Assembly (NCBI RefSeq): GCF_030409715.1
Contig: NZ_JAUFQI010000001.1
Span: 248,001-312,000, forward strand
Direction: 5' to 3'
DNA: 64,000 bases
DNA from: Reinekea marina
Lineage (GTDB): Bacteria; Pseudomonadota; Gammaproteobacteria; Pseudomonadales; Natronospirillaceae
Both the position numbers and the translations under genes were made by a program. Shown here in pieces: positions 38,102 through 47,525 of this stretch (its first letter is position 1; every line of letters starts with the position of its first letter). The notes below the pieces were generated by a model. The model was not told the DNA's origin. It ran no database searches and saw only the letters and a program-made list of their open reading frames with translations.

Positions 38102-38947
38102 ATGAAAATGAACACTGTCGTTCCTGTTAGCTTTGAGTTTTTCCCGCCTAAGACTGAAGCGGGCTATGAAAAACTTTTAAAAGCACACGACGAATTGAAA
38201 GCGGCTAACCCTGAGTTTTTCAGTGTTACATACGGTGCAGGCGGCTCAACTCAAGAACGAACCATTAACACTGTGATCGAACTGAACCAACGTGGCGTCT
38301 CTGCTGCCCCTCATTTATCGTGCATTGGTTCTGAGAAAGAAACAGTAAAAGCTTTGCTAGAGAAATACCAAGCGGCCGGAATTAATCGCATCGTGGCACT
38401 GCGAGGTGACTTACCCAGCGGCATGGTCGGCACTGGTGGTGATTTTAGCCATGCCTCAGATTTAGTACGGTATGTGCGAGAAACTTTTGGCGACGCATTT
38501 AATATTGAAGTAGCCGCCTACCCAGAAATGCACCCACAGGCCGAAAATTTAGATAAAGACATCGACTTCTTTGTCGCCAAAGCAAATGCGGGGGCCGATA
38601 GCGCAATAACCCAGTATTTTTATAACGCCAACGCCTACAAGCACTTTGTAGATGAAGTGAGAAAGCGGGGATGCAACATACCGATTGTGCCCGGCATTAT
38701 GCCAATTACCAACTACAGTGCCCTAGCTCGATTCTCAGACGCGTGTGGTGCCGATATTCCACGCTGGATGCGACTGGCCTTGCAAACTTGCGGAGACGAT
38801 ACCAAGAGAATTCAATCCATTGGTTTGAACTTTGTCGTCGATCTGTGCAAAGAACTCATCGCCGCAGGTGCACCAAAGCTGCACTTTTACAGCATGAATC
38901 AATCAGCACCATCGCTGGCCATTTTGGAGCAACTGCAGAATAACTAA
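38102..38947 (+). CDS. metF: 5,10-methylenetetrahydrofolate reductase
   Basis: The 281-residue flavoenzyme supplies 5-methyltetrahydrofolate for methionine synthesis. It has the opening SFEFFPPKTEAGYEKL, the folate-site SVTYGAGGSTQERT, GIDRIVALRGDLPSG-like NRIVALRGDLPSG, and ITQYFYNANAY. AAAGGA precedes two candidate ATGs (38102 and 38108). It completes the methyl cycle with metK and ahcY. Confidence 0.97.
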   Translation: MKMNTVVPVSFEFFPPKTEAGYEKLLKAHDELKAANPEFFSVTYGAGGSTQERTINTVIELNQRGVSAAPHLSCIGSEKETVKALLEKYQAAGINRIVALRGDLPSGMVGTGGDFSHASDLVRYVRETFGDAFNIEVAAYPEMHPQAENLDKDIDFFVAKANAGADSAITQYFYNANAYKHFVDEVRKRGCNIPIVPGIMPITNYSALARFSDACGADIPRWMRLALQTCGDDTKRIQSIGLNFVVDLCKELIAAGAPKLHFYSMNQSAPSLAILEQLQNN

Positions 38948-38960
38948 ATGGCAACTGTAT

Positions 38961-38988
38961 CTGCTCACTTGCAAATGTGAGTGAGCAG
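38961..38988 (+). terminator. stem-loop after metF
   Basis: Perfect 9-bp arms CTGCTCACT (38961-38969) and AGTGAGCAG (38980-38988) lie 14 bp after the metF stop. No T-run follows, so termination is only likely. Confidence 0.5.
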
Positions 38989-39025
38989 CGCAAGAATACT
39001 CATTTAAACTGTAAAGATTTATGCC

Positions 39026-39928
39026 GTGCAATCACTCTACTTTAACCTAATTGGGCTCTTGTCTGTATTCGCGTTGATAGTACACACGCTGTTTTTAGGG
39101 GTGTTTCTTTTTTGCGGTATTTTACTAAAACTAATCCTACCTAAATCGCTCAAAATACGCCTAGCCGATCCCATCATTGTTGAAGTGTCTCTCATCTGGA
39201 TGGGCGGGATTCTTTTTTGGATGCGCCATGTGCACCGCTTAAAAGTTACCATAAATAATGAAGCTCAGCTGAGCATGGCTCAATGGAACCTCGTCATTGG
39301 TAATCATCAAAGTTGGCTCGATATTTTTGTCTTGTTCTTTGCAACCTATCGCAAACTGCCGGTATTGAAATTCTTCATAAAAAAACAGTTATTGTATGTG
39401 CCAATAGCTGGTGCGGCTTGGTGGGCGATGGATTACCCCTTTATGTCGCGATATTCACGTAAATACCTCACAAAACACCCGGAAAAGGCAGGAAAAGACT
39501 TAGAAACTACCAAAGAGGCCTGTAAAAAATTTACCCATGTACCTACTTCCATTGTAAATTTTTTAGAGGGCACGCGCTTCACAGAAGCCAAACACAAGCA
39601 GCAGAAATCTCCTTATAAACGGTTACTTAAGCCAAAGTCAGGTGGCTTAGCCTTTACCATTCAAGCGCTTGACGACAAGTTTGATACCTTGCTCGACGCT
39701 ACCATTTATTACCAAGACAAGGCACCCAGCACTTGGGAAATGGCTTGTGGACGCTGCGGTGATATCAGCCTACACATTAAACAACGGCCAATACCGGCTC
39801 AATTTTCAAATATGGACTACACCCATAACCCAGAACACAAAGCACACTTTCAAGCCTGGGTTAACAAACTCTGGCAAGAAAAAGACGATCAGTTAGCCGC
39901 CATGCACGCGCAATCGGACCACCGTTAA
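39026..39928 (+). CDS. PlsC-type acyltransferase (YihG-like)
   Basis: This 300-residue protein begins with a long hydrophobic segment (YFNLIGLLSVFALIVHTLFLGVFL) anchoring it in the inner membrane. The acyltransferase block I motif is NHQSWLD and block III is FLEGTRFTEAKH, followed by KSGGLAFTIQAL. It belongs to the 1-acylglycerol-3-phosphate acyltransferase superfamily and is closest in layout to YihG, which adjusts phospholipid acyl composition. The start is a GTG; an ATG five bases upstream is out of frame. No operon partner is evident. Confidence 0.86.
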   Translation: MQSLYFNLIGLLSVFALIVHTLFLGVFLFCGILLKLILPKSLKIRLADPIIVEVSLIWMGGILFWMRHVHRLKVTINNEAQLSMAQWNLVIGNHQSWLDIFVLFFATYRKLPVLKFFIKKQLLYVPIAGAAWWAMDYPFMSRYSRKYLTKHPEKAGKDLETTKEACKKFTHVPTSIVNFLEGTRFTEAKHKQQKSPYKRLLKPKSGGLAFTIQALDDKFDTLLDATIYYQDKAPSTWEMACGRCGDISLHIKQRPIPAQFSNMDYTHNPEHKAHFQAWVNKLWQEKDDQLAAMHAQSDHR

Positions 39929-40033
39929 TACTGCTCAAACTGCAAAGCCAGCTTGCGAAAGTCGTTTTTCAGTTTTGCCCGCCAATAGCTTATACTCAGA
40001 GCACTAGCAACCAGGCATCTAAGTACCTTTATC

Positions 40034-40978
40034 ATGACGAACATTACTGCATACATCGATGGTCAGTACGGCACCACCGGCTTACAAATTCAAGACCGAT
40101 TAGCCAAGCACCCTAATGTAAGTGTTTTAAGCATTCCGGAAGCTCAAAAGAAAGACCCTAAATTGCGCAAAGAATACCTTAACAAAGCCGATGTGGTGTT
40201 TTTATGTTTGCCCGATGATGCAAGCCGTGAAGCCGTTTCACTGATAGACAACGATAATACCGTGGTGATCGATGCATCCAGTGCCTTTAGAACGGATCCA
40301 AGTTGGGTGTATGGTATTCCAGAATTACCAAACCAACGTTCACGACTAAAGCAGACTCAGCGTATCGCAAACCCAGGCTGCTACCCAAGCGGTATGACAC
40401 TTCTGATCACGCCCTTGGTTCAAGCGGGTATCGTACCTAAAAATTACCCAATGGTTGTGCAAGCCATTACCGGTTATAGCGGTGGCGGAAAAACCATGAT
40501 TGCCGACTACCGAGCCTTTAATAAGCAACAAGCTGAAGACGGTGCCGCTCGGCTAAAAAACTTAGACCTTAACCACAAGCATTTACCTGAGATGCAGGCC
40601 ATTCCCGAATTAGATTTCGCACCTGTCTTTGTGCCGACAGTTGGCAACTTTGAACAAGGCATGTTGGTCTCTATTGCACTTCATGGGCACTTACTTAAGG
40701 GTTCAGCAGAATCTATTTATCAATCGCTGTTAACCACTTACCAAAACGAACCTTTTGTAACAGTGATGCCGCTAAACGATGAATCCGTATTGAATGAAGG
40801 TTTTTTAGCACCGACAGCCTGTAATGGTACGAATAGAATTGAATTGTTTGTTTACGAATCCGATCAGCGAATTTACCTTGTCGCGCGATTAGATAATTTA
40901 GGTAAAGGGGCTTCAGGGGCGGCCGTCCAAAATATGAATTGCCGATTCAACCTTGATGAAACCACCGGTCTGCTTTAA
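40034..40978 (+). CDS. argC: N-acetyl-gamma-glutamyl-phosphate reductase, short type
   Basis: At 314 residues this is the short form of ArgC, the NADPH-dependent reductase of arginine synthesis. It starts with AYIDGQYGTTGLQI (dinucleotide-binding loop), has DASSAFRTDPSWVYGIPEL, the catalytic Cys in NPGCYPSG, and TGYSGGGKTMIADY. It is the first gene of a three-gene cluster; its stop shares a base with the next ATG (TAATG). Confidence 0.94.
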   Translation: MTNITAYIDGQYGTTGLQIQDRLAKHPNVSVLSIPEAQKKDPKLRKEYLNKADVVFLCLPDDASREAVSLIDNDNTVVIDASSAFRTDPSWVYGIPELPNQRSRLKQTQRIANPGCYPSGMTLLITPLVQAGIVPKNYPMVVQAITGYSGGGKTMIADYRAFNKQQAEDGAARLKNLDLNHKHLPEMQAIPELDFAPVFVPTVGNFEQGMLVSIALHGHLLKGSAESIYQSLLTTYQNEPFVTVMPLNDESVLNEGFLAPTACNGTNRIELFVYESDQRIYLVARLDNLGKGASGAAVQNMNCRFNLDETTGLL

Positions 40979-41355
40979 TGATGCGACTTTTAATTTTTGT
41001 ACTTAGTTTCGCACCTTTGATGTTAACGGCTGAGGAATCTGCGCGCGCTCAAGTACCTTCAGTCATTTACTTGCAGTTCCTAAATCAAAACGCCCCCCAA
41101 TGGCTCTGCCAGCAAGACGCCACTTTTAGTTGTTTAGGTATTCCGGCAACAGTGTGCACGAAGGGCATTGAATCTGCTGCAAATCGTTGTGGTCCGACCT
41201 TATTATCACAATGGCCGGAATCGTTCACTGAAAGCCAAGAGAATGCGTTGTTTTATGGGGCTGAGTATCGCCAGTGTATTTTAGAAGATTGGATCACTCA
41301 ACAATGGGTCACCCCCGAACAACTCACCCTGTGCGAGCCGAATAACAGCCTATGA
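40978..41355 (+). CDS. small exported Cys-containing protein of unknown function
   Basis: I do not recognise a family. The 125 residues start with a signal peptide (MMRLLIFVLSFAPLMLTA, probable cleavage near AEESARA). The mature chain holds six Cys (WLCQQ, FSCLG, TVCTK, NRCGP, RQCIL, TLCEP), which could form three disulfides in the periplasm. It is translationally coupled at both ends, sharing a base with argC and four bases with rsmE, so it is a real gene. No function can be assigned. Confidence 0.7.
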   Translation: MMRLLIFVLSFAPLMLTAEESARAQVPSVIYLQFLNQNAPQWLCQQDATFSCLGIPATVCTKGIESAANRCGPTLLSQWPESFTESQENALFYGAEYRQCILEDWITQQWVTPEQLTLCEPNNSL

Positions 41356-42077
41356 GAACCATTAGAGCCTTATTACCCGAAGCCACCAAAGCTGGGCAAA
41401 CCTTAGTGCTACCCGACAGCGTATTTCAGCATCTGATTAAAGTGCTAAGGCTTAGTAATGGAGCGGAGCTGCAGCTATTTAATGGCCAAGGTCAAAGATT
41501 TTCTGGGCAGTTAATCGAAGTTAGCAAGAAATCGGCTCAGGTTACCTTGTTAAGCGAACTTACTTCGCAGACTGAATCCCCCATTCAAACTCGAATGGGG
41601 CTGGTCATGAGTAAAGGGGATCGTTTTGACTACGCACTTCAAAAAGCCACCGAGCTCGGCGTCACACACATAACACCACTGACCAGTGAACGCTGCGATT
41701 TAAAGCTCAAAGCCGATCGAATAGAAAAGAAAATGCACCATTGGCAAGGGGTAATTTCCAGTGCTTGTGAGCAATGTTACCGAGATAAACTGCCAACACT
41801 ATTACCCATTTCAAACATAGAAGAGTGGACTCGCACACAAGAAAGTGAGGTCAAACTTGTTTTGCATACGGCAACCGATGAGCCAAACTGGCCCGATCAA
41901 TCACCGTCATCAATCAGTTTTTTAATTGGTCCCGAAGGCGGGTTAACCGAAGCCGAAATAAAGTCAGCGCAAAATAATGGCTTTGATGCATGGCAACTAG
42001 GGCCACGCATCTTAAGAACAGAGACAGCACCAGTGGTAATTCTGGCTCTATTGCAGCAACGCTGGGGTGACTTTTAA
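41352..42077 (+). CDS. rsmE: 16S rRNA (uracil(1498)-N(3))-methyltransferase
   Basis: The 241-residue SPOUT methyltransferase modifies U1498 of 16S rRNA. It has the N-terminal PUA-like domain (HLIKVLRLSNGAELQLFNGQG) and the C-terminal trefoil-knot SAM site: LVMSKGDRFDYALQKATELGV, LIGPEGGLTEAE and LGPRILRTETAP. It overlaps the upstream small exported protein by four bases and the convergent aldo/keto reductase gene by four bases. Confidence 0.94.
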   Translation: MRTIRALLPEATKAGQTLVLPDSVFQHLIKVLRLSNGAELQLFNGQGQRFSGQLIEVSKKSAQVTLLSELTSQTESPIQTRMGLVMSKGDRFDYALQKATELGVTHITPLTSERCDLKLKADRIEKKMHHWQGVISSACEQCYRDKLPTLLPISNIEEWTRTQESEVKLVLHTATDEPNWPDQSPSSISFLIGPEGGLTEAEIKSAQNNGFDAWQLGPRILRTETAPVVILALLQQRWGDF

Positions 42078-42976
42078 GGCACCTCATGTCCGTCTGCAGC
42101 AACCATTATTTCAAACCAAGTCTCACGATCAAGCTCAACTTCTAACGCACCCGCTACGCCATTCAAACGCTTAAGGTTATTAGTACCCACCACCGGAATA
42201 ATATTCGCAGGGTGGGCCAGCAACCATGCAATGGCCACTAAGTCTACTCGGCTATTTTGCTCTTGCGCAATTCGCGCTAACACAGGCATCACTCGCTGAG
42301 CTGCCGCTTCATCGCCAAATAAACGACCACCCGCTAAAGGAGACCAAGCCATGGTAGCCATATTATCGTTCTGTAACGCTGAAAGGTCGCCATTTTTTAA
42401 AGCGCTGTTTTCCATGACGCTCAATTCTATTTGGTTTAACACCAATTTATGATGCATATTTTTCTGCAACCAGCGCCAATCTTCAGGCTTGAAATTTGAA
42501 ACACCTACCGATCGAACTTTGCCTGACTCGATCAGGTTATCGAGTGTTCTGCCCGTAGCTTCAGCATCCATAAAGGGGTCAGGGCGGTGAATTAATAAGG
42601 TTTCAATCGTGTCTGAATGCAATAATTTCAAAGATTGCTCAACACTGGACTGAATATAGTTCGGTGACGTGTCGTAATACTTTACTCGGCGCGCCGGAAA
42701 CTTATCGGTATCTAAACAGATATCACATTTAGTAATAATTTCCATTTGCTCACGCAGTGACTTATCTTCTGCCAGCACCTGGCCAAACAAGCGTTCACAT
42801 TCATAATTGCCATAAATATCAGCATGATCAAAGGTCGTCATACCTTGCTCTAAAGCCAATTCAATTTTAGCGCGAACGTGCTTTGCGCTTGTGTCGCTGT
42901 CATCCGCAATTCGCCAAACGCCATAAACCAACTGACTCAAACTAAAATCCGAATTCGGTAGCATGACTCGATTCAT
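42074..42976 (-). CDS. aldo/keto reductase (YdhF-like)
   Basis: A 300-residue NADPH-dependent oxidoreductase of the (beta/alpha)8 fold. The catalytic tetrad can be read as Asp and Tyr in FDHADIYGNYECERLFG, Lys in IITKCD and His in LLIHRPDPF. VGVSNF and the C-terminal IIPVVGTNNLKRL complete the signature. It is likely co-transcribed with the TauD-like dioxygenase gene 40 bp upstream. The substrate is unknown. Confidence 0.9.
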   Translation of the reverse strand: MNRVMLPNSDFSLSQLVYGVWRIADDSDTSAKHVRAKIELALEQGMTTFDHADIYGNYECERLFGQVLAEDKSLREQMEIITKCDICLDTDKFPARRVKYYDTSPNYIQSSVEQSLKLLHSDTIETLLIHRPDPFMDAEATGRTLDNLIESGKVRSVGVSNFKPEDWRWLQKNMHHKLVLNQIELSVMENSALKNGDLSALQNDNMATMAWSPLAGGRLFGDEAAAQRVMPVLARIAQEQNSRVDLVAIAWLLAHPANIIPVVGTNNLKRLNGVAGALEVELDRETWFEIMVAADGHEVP

Positions 42977-43016
42977 AATGTTTCCTTAACGTTTATCTAA
43001 GTATGATTTTTTACGA

Positions 43017-43997
43017 TTATTTAAATGCTATTGACGCCAGAATACGCCGATCACCTGTAAAGGGCTGGCGCGCATGCAATACCGTGTGATTATTCAAAAA
43101 CAAAACATCGCCTTCGTGCCATTTAAAATTAACACACAGCTCATCCATGGCCTCTACTGTTTGTGCCATAACTGTGGCATCCATTTCTTGCCCATCGGCT
43201 AATACCACGGCTTTGTTTGCAACATTCCGGGCATCATCCCAACCGGTGTAAACGGCCAAAATAGAATTGAAGAAAGTTTTTTGTTGGGTCTCTTCATCAA
43301 ATCGTATCGCAGGTAATGTTTTCGATTCAGTACGAAGCAGATCATTGTCTAACCACGACCAGGACATGCCATGTTCTTTCAGTTTTTCTTCACAAGAAGC
43401 TCGGTCACTGACGTTAAATGTTTCTTTCCAAGAGCGACCAATGGCCGAGCTTGCATCTGTTTCTGCAGGCATGAAGCGGATATAGCGCACGCCCTGCCGC
43501 TCTACTTCTTGAGCAAACTCAGGCGAAATTTCAAAAAAACGTTCGCATATTTCTCCTGAGTGTAAAATGGAAGTTGCCCCCCCAGACGCTGGAGCGGTAT
43601 CGCAATAGAAAAATATATAACCCGGTGGGTGAGGGGTTTGTGCCATTTCATGATGAAATGGTATTTTTTCTGTGGCGGGAGACTCATTCGCCGTAACAAT
43701 TCGCGAGGACGTGACCTGCGTTCTTGGCGCCGCACCGCCGACATAAGGCATGTTTTGGTAATCGGTTTGGTCTAAAAACTGTTCGAAGGCATCGGCCGAT
43801 GACACAGGAAAGCCTCGAAACAAAAGTGCACCGTGTTTAATAAGTTGCGCATGAAGCGCCTCTTTGTTTTCTGTAACCCAGGTATCAAACGCTGGCTTCT
43901 CACTGGCGACCGTTTCATTGGGTGGTAATACGACTAAAGGGAAATCTAAGCCATTCACCTGTTTTTGTTCTTCAATTTTACCGATGTTTAGACTCAT
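43017..43997 (-). CDS. TauD/TfdA-family 2-oxoglutarate dioxygenase
   Basis: The 326-residue protein is a non-haem iron dioxygenase. The iron ligands are visible as HHE in KIPFHHEMAQTPHPP and the distal His in NNHTVLHARQPFTGDRRIL, whose Arg binds 2-oxoglutarate. GALLFRGFPV near residue 55 is typical of the family. Substrate is unknown; members oxidise taurine, carnitine precursors or amino-acid derivatives. A promoter element shared with the TRAP/GntR region lies 72-98 bp upstream. Confidence 0.88.
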   Translation of the reverse strand: MSLNIGKIEEQKQVNGLDFPLVVLPPNETVASEKPAFDTWVTENKEALHAQLIKHGALLFRGFPVSSADAFEQFLDQTDYQNMPYVGGAAPRTQVTSSRIVTANESPATEKIPFHHEMAQTPHPPGYIFFYCDTAPASGGATSILHSGEICERFFEISPEFAQEVERQGVRYIRFMPAETDASSAIGRSWKETFNVSDRASCEEKLKEHGMSWSWLDNDLLRTESKTLPAIRFDEETQQKTFFNSILAVYTGWDDARNVANKAVVLADGQEMDATVMAQTVEAMDELCVNFKWHEGDVLFLNNHTVLHARQPFTGDRRILASIAFK

Positions 43998-44069
43998 TCA
44001 ATGCTCGCTTACTTACGTGTATCAATGTTGTATGAATTTAACTAAGAGCACCTTAACAATGAAATGCAT

Positions 44070-44095
44070 TGATGTAAATCAATAGTGAATGAATT
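44070..44095 (-). promoter_or_regulatory. promoter element 1, with FNR/ANR-like core
   Basis: Contains TTGATGTAAATCAA (44069-44082), a perfect match to the FNR-type palindrome TTGAT-N4-ATCAA, followed by TAGTGAATGAATT. The 26 bases differ at only one position from an element at 51331-51356. It lies in the promoter of the dioxygenase gene. Confidence 0.65.
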
Positions 44096-44165
44096 AAGCA
44101 AAACTCGCGCAGAAGCTCCGCCTTTATTCTCTGGCCGATTTTAAAAATTATTATTGAAATTCCTG

Positions 44166-45059
44166 TTAGAATTGACTCAGAGCCGGTCGCCATTGGCGTG
44201 CAAAAGAAAGGAAAGTATCTAACGTAGCATTGGGCGAAACATCTTTATGCGCTAACAATGTAAACTGACGCGCCAATGCGAGCTCTGTTTTTAATTCTAT
44301 TAGCGTATTTGCGGCCAATTCATCCCGAACGGCCAATCTCGACAAACAACCGACACCAAGGCCGGCTCGGGCTGATTGCTTAATGGCTTCTTGTCGCGAC
44401 AACGACATCGCTATTTTGGGTGTTTCATGTCGCTGCGCAAAAGCCGTATCAAACACAGCCCGAGTACCAGAGCCTTGCTCACGCACAATCCAAGGCTGAG
44501 CCGCCAATTCACTACTGGGTATAAACCCCTTGTTAGACCAAAAGAAGCCGGGCTGAGCAAAGACCACTAGTTCATCATCTAACCACATCTCTGATTTGGC
44601 ATGAACAGAATAGGCCGGCCCTTCAATAAAGCCGACACTGGCTCGGCCGCTTTCAATATGCTGAACAACACGCTCAGTGTTATCGATATTTAACTGCGGT
44701 TGTACTTTTGGGTAATGGGCTACGAAGTTGGCCAGTAGCTGAGGCATTAGGTAGGATGCGATTGTTTCACTGGCACTGACGTTTAAGACACCGCCAACAA
44801 AATGCTCGCTGGGGAAGCGAAGGCTGTCTAAGCTCGCTAAAACTTGGCGCACTTTTGGCAAAGCCAAGGTTCCGGCTTCGGTTAGCTTCAGCGTTCGTCC
44901 CGTTTTCCGAAATAGTCGATACCCCAGCTGATTTTCGATCTCTTTGAGGGCTTGGCTAGCCGCAGATTGGCTGATAGCCTGCTCGTTTGCTGCCTCAGTT
45001 AATGACTGACAACGACAAATGGCTTCGAACAACTTCAACTGACGCATCGATAAATTCAT
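44166..45059 (-). CDS. LysR-family transcriptional regulator
   Basis: The 297-residue protein has an N-terminal LysR helix-turn-helix (MRQLKLFEAICRCQSLTEAANEQAISQSAASQALKEIENQLG) and a two-lobed effector domain. It is divergently placed to the yeiH-type gene, 94 bp apart, the usual arrangement for a LysR regulator and its target. The effector is unknown; the YeiE/CysB-like context hints at sulfur compounds, which is inference. Confidence 0.88.
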   Translation of the reverse strand: MNLSMRQLKLFEAICRCQSLTEAANEQAISQSAASQALKEIENQLGYRLFRKTGRTLKLTEAGTLALPKVRQVLASLDSLRFPSEHFVGGVLNVSASETIASYLMPQLLANFVAHYPKVQPQLNIDNTERVVQHIESGRASVGFIEGPAYSVHAKSEMWLDDELVVFAQPGFFWSNKGFIPSSELAAQPWIVREQGSGTRAVFDTAFAQRHETPKIAMSLSRQEAIKQSARAGLGVGCLSRLAVRDELAANTLIELKTELALARQFTLLAHKDVSPNATLDTFLSFARQWRPALSQF

Positions 45060-45067
45060 TAGAAATA

Positions 45068-45092
45068 CTTATATATTGAATTGTATATATCC
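45068..45092 (+). promoter_or_regulatory. AT-rich dyad in the LysR/yeiH gap
   Basis: ATATAT (45071-45076) and ATATAT (45085-45090) flank TGAATTGT, a LysR-like dyad within the divergent promoter. AT-rich sequence makes this weak. Confidence 0.3.
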
Positions 45093-45153
45093 ATTATTTT
45101 TATCTATATAACTGATTTAGTCTAGTGTTATTGAAATACTAGTGTGATGCCTT

Positions 45154-46137
45154 ATGTGGTTAGCTTTACCAATCATCAGTTTGATCGCCTTTATGGTCGC
45201 AAAAACAGAATTTGCACAGCAAAATGGGATCGGCGCACTGCCTCTGGCAATTGTACTAGGGATAATTGTTGGCAATTTACTGGCGAATAAGCCATTAACT
45301 CAGCGCAGTTCGACCATTCTTGAGTTCAGTAAAAAGAAACTGTTACGCGCAGGTATTATTTTATTTGGAAGCCACCTTACTTGGTCACAATTAGTGGCGG
45401 TTGGTTGGCAGGCCGCCTTACTAGATGCGGTTGTTATCAGTACCGTTCTGACTGTTGGCTATATTCTTGGCGTGCGCTTTCTGGGCATGGATCGAGAAGA
45501 AACCATTCTTATTTCGGTAGGCAGTGCGGTATGTGGCGCAGCGGCCATATTGGCTACAGAACCCGTTTTAAACGCCAAGCAACGTGATGTTTCGGTCGCG
45601 GTTGCAACCGTTGTGGTGTTTGGCACTTTGGCCTTATTTTGCTACCCCTTTATATTTCACCTCAGCCAATTGAGCAGTGAAGCCTTTGGAGTATATATTG
45701 GAAGTACCGTACATGAGGTAGCCCAAGCCGTTGCTGCAGGCCAAGCCATAGACTCTGAGGCAATGAATAACGCTGTCGTGGTAAAACTAATGCGAGTGAT
45801 GATGCTTGCGCCTGTCGTGATTATTATTGCTTCGCTTTATCAACGCACCATCAGCGGCCAACAATTGAATACGGCTCACGCCCTTCCTTGGCCGTGGTTT
45901 GTGTTTGGCTTTATTGCGATGGTTGCATTTAACAGCCTATTTAATTTGCCAGACTTTATCGTTAGCGCCTTTCAAGTTAGCGCTCAGCTGCTACTGACCG
46001 TGGCTATGACGGCCCTTGGGTTGCAGACCAAATTCAGCGCGATTAAAGCAGCAGGTACTAAACCGTTATTACTTTCAGCCACCTTGTTTGGTCTTTTATT
46101 GGGCGGCGGTTTCTTAATACACCAAGTACTGTACTAG
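45154..46137 (+). CDS. yeiH: YeiH family (UPF0324) membrane protein
   Basis: The 327-residue protein has about ten hydrophobic segments and the family signatures LPLAIVLGIIVGNLL, KKLLRAGIILFGSHLTWSQL, SVGSAVCGAAAILATEPV, GSTVHEVAQAVAAG and the C-terminal TVAMTALGLQTKF. Members are putative transporters, sometimes linked to sulfite or sulfonate export. Divergent LysR gene suggests inducible expression. Confidence 0.88.
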   Translation: MWLALPIISLIAFMVAKTEFAQQNGIGALPLAIVLGIIVGNLLANKPLTQRSSTILEFSKKKLLRAGIILFGSHLTWSQLVAVGWQAALLDAVVISTVLTVGYILGVRFLGMDREETILISVGSAVCGAAAILATEPVLNAKQRDVSVAVATVVVFGTLALFCYPFIFHLSQLSSEAFGVYIGSTVHEVAQAVAAGQAIDSEAMNNAVVVKLMRVMMLAPVVIIIASLYQRTISGQQLNTAHALPWPWFVFGFIAMVAFNSLFNLPDFIVSAFQVSAQLLLTVAMTALGLQTKFSAIKAAGTKPLLLSATLFGLLLGGGFLIHQVLY

Positions 46138-46154
46138 CACTTTCAAAGACGTTG

Positions 46155-47477
46155 CTAATCAACTTTTAACCCTGAGGGTACCCGTTCGGGCACACCTAAA
46201 CGACCTCGCAAACTTTCTTTATCGGTCAGGGCTTTTAAAAAAGCCATGATGAATGGCATGTCAGATGGATTTACTGTAACGGGGATGTTTGTCACGGTGC
46301 TGAACAATCGCTGTTGTTCTTGTTTATCGTGCCACAAAATATCATCAGGTCGAATGTGTTCGGCTTTGGGCAATGTGGCTAAATCTAATCGGTAATTTTT
46401 AAAATAAGTCTTTGGGTCGGTATGGTGCATGACAATTTCTGCTAGCGAATTATAAGCACCGTTATGTCCGTATGGCCCTGTCTCAGTAACATTACGCAAA
46501 CTTGGTGTTCTAAACTTATAGGCATCTTCGGCTAAATCGGTTTCATTTATTCGACCCATATCGCGAGCTTTATAATCAAACTGCCGAGTCCGGCCAGGAC
46601 CTAAAAAAGGCAGTGCGATGTTATGAAAGTCATGGTCGGTTTGTAATGCACCCGCGTGGCAGATAGCGCAGTTAGCTGAGCCATAAAAAAGTGCCATTCC
46701 TTTTTTCTGTTCTTCATTTAACGCGGCGGTATCGCCTCGTAAGTAGTCATCAAACGGACTCTCATCGGCTCTAAATTCAAACCGTTCAAACGCACTGATG
46801 GCATTGGCAATATGCACCATTGTTATATCAGAACTTTGTTCAACGTCATCAAAGGCATCTATAAACAGATCTACATACTCAGGAAAACTCACAATGCGCT
46901 GAACCATTATTTGCCAACCATAGTCAATACGGCGGCGAACAGCGCCCGGCATTTCATTTTCATTTTTATCGCCCGCCATTTCAACATCGGATGCTAAAGG
47001 AAACATGGCTTGCACGGCGACCAAATCGGTTAAGCCTATTGGCAAAAACTCCTCGGCTGGGGAGTTAAAGCCTGAAGCAAATAAGGTATCTCGGCTGACG
47101 CGCCCATCGTGAAATAAGTGAGTAAATTCACGCGCGCCAATATTCCATAATGCAGGCGCGTTCCGTGGCACTCGTCGTTCAGCTTTTAAATGTCCAGAAC
47201 CGAATGATCGCATTGCGCCAATGCCATCACCGCCTTCGCCAATACCTAACGATAATCCATCGGAACTGCCAAAGTCGGGGTGATGACAAGTCGCGCAGGC
47301 AATATTTTTATTTCCGCTGAGAATTTTATCGTAGAACAAAAGCTGTCCAAGCTTCGCGGCCTCTAATGACACGGGAAGAAATGCATCGTCCGTTAAAGGC
47401 TTAGGAAGGCTTTGTGCCAACACGAGTTGATTCAAAAAACAAAACACAATTGTGCTCAGCCAATGCCGTATATTCAC
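46155..47477 (-). CDS. exported di-haem cytochrome c peroxidase family protein
   Basis: Two haem c sites are present: CATCHH near the N-terminus and CAICHA in the middle, each with the typical flanks (GNKNIACATCHHPDFG, FYGSANCAICHAG). RNAPALWNIGAREFTHLFHDGR and TPSLRNVTETGPYGHNG are signatures of the MauG/CcpA superfamily. I favour a GTG start at 47477 with AAAGAGA upstream, giving a signal peptide ending LVLAQ; the frame also allows an ATG at 47519. It is divergent from a Sel1 gene. Whether it is a peroxidase or a MauG-like oxidase is open. Confidence 0.86.
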   Translation of the reverse strand: MNIRHWLSTIVFCFLNQLVLAQSLPKPLTDDAFLPVSLEAAKLGQLLFYDKILSGNKNIACATCHHPDFGSSDGLSLGIGEGGDGIGAMRSFGSGHLKAERRVPRNAPALWNIGAREFTHLFHDGRVSRDTLFASGFNSPAEEFLPIGLTDLVAVQAMFPLASDVEMAGDKNENEMPGAVRRRIDYGWQIMVQRIVSFPEYVDLFIDAFDDVEQSSDITMVHIANAISAFERFEFRADESPFDDYLRGDTAALNEEQKKGMALFYGSANCAICHAGALQTDHDFHNIALPFLGPGRTRQFDYKARDMGRINETDLAEDAYKFRTPSLRNVTETGPYGHNGAYNSLAEIVMHHTDPKTYFKNYRLDLATLPKAEHIRPDDILWHDKQEQQRLFSTVTNIPVTVNPSDMPFIMAFLKALTDKESLRGRLGVPERVPSGLKVD

Positions 47478-47525
47478 ACTCGTATCTCTTTTATTGTTGT
47501 TATATGCTGAGTGTATCAAATATGA

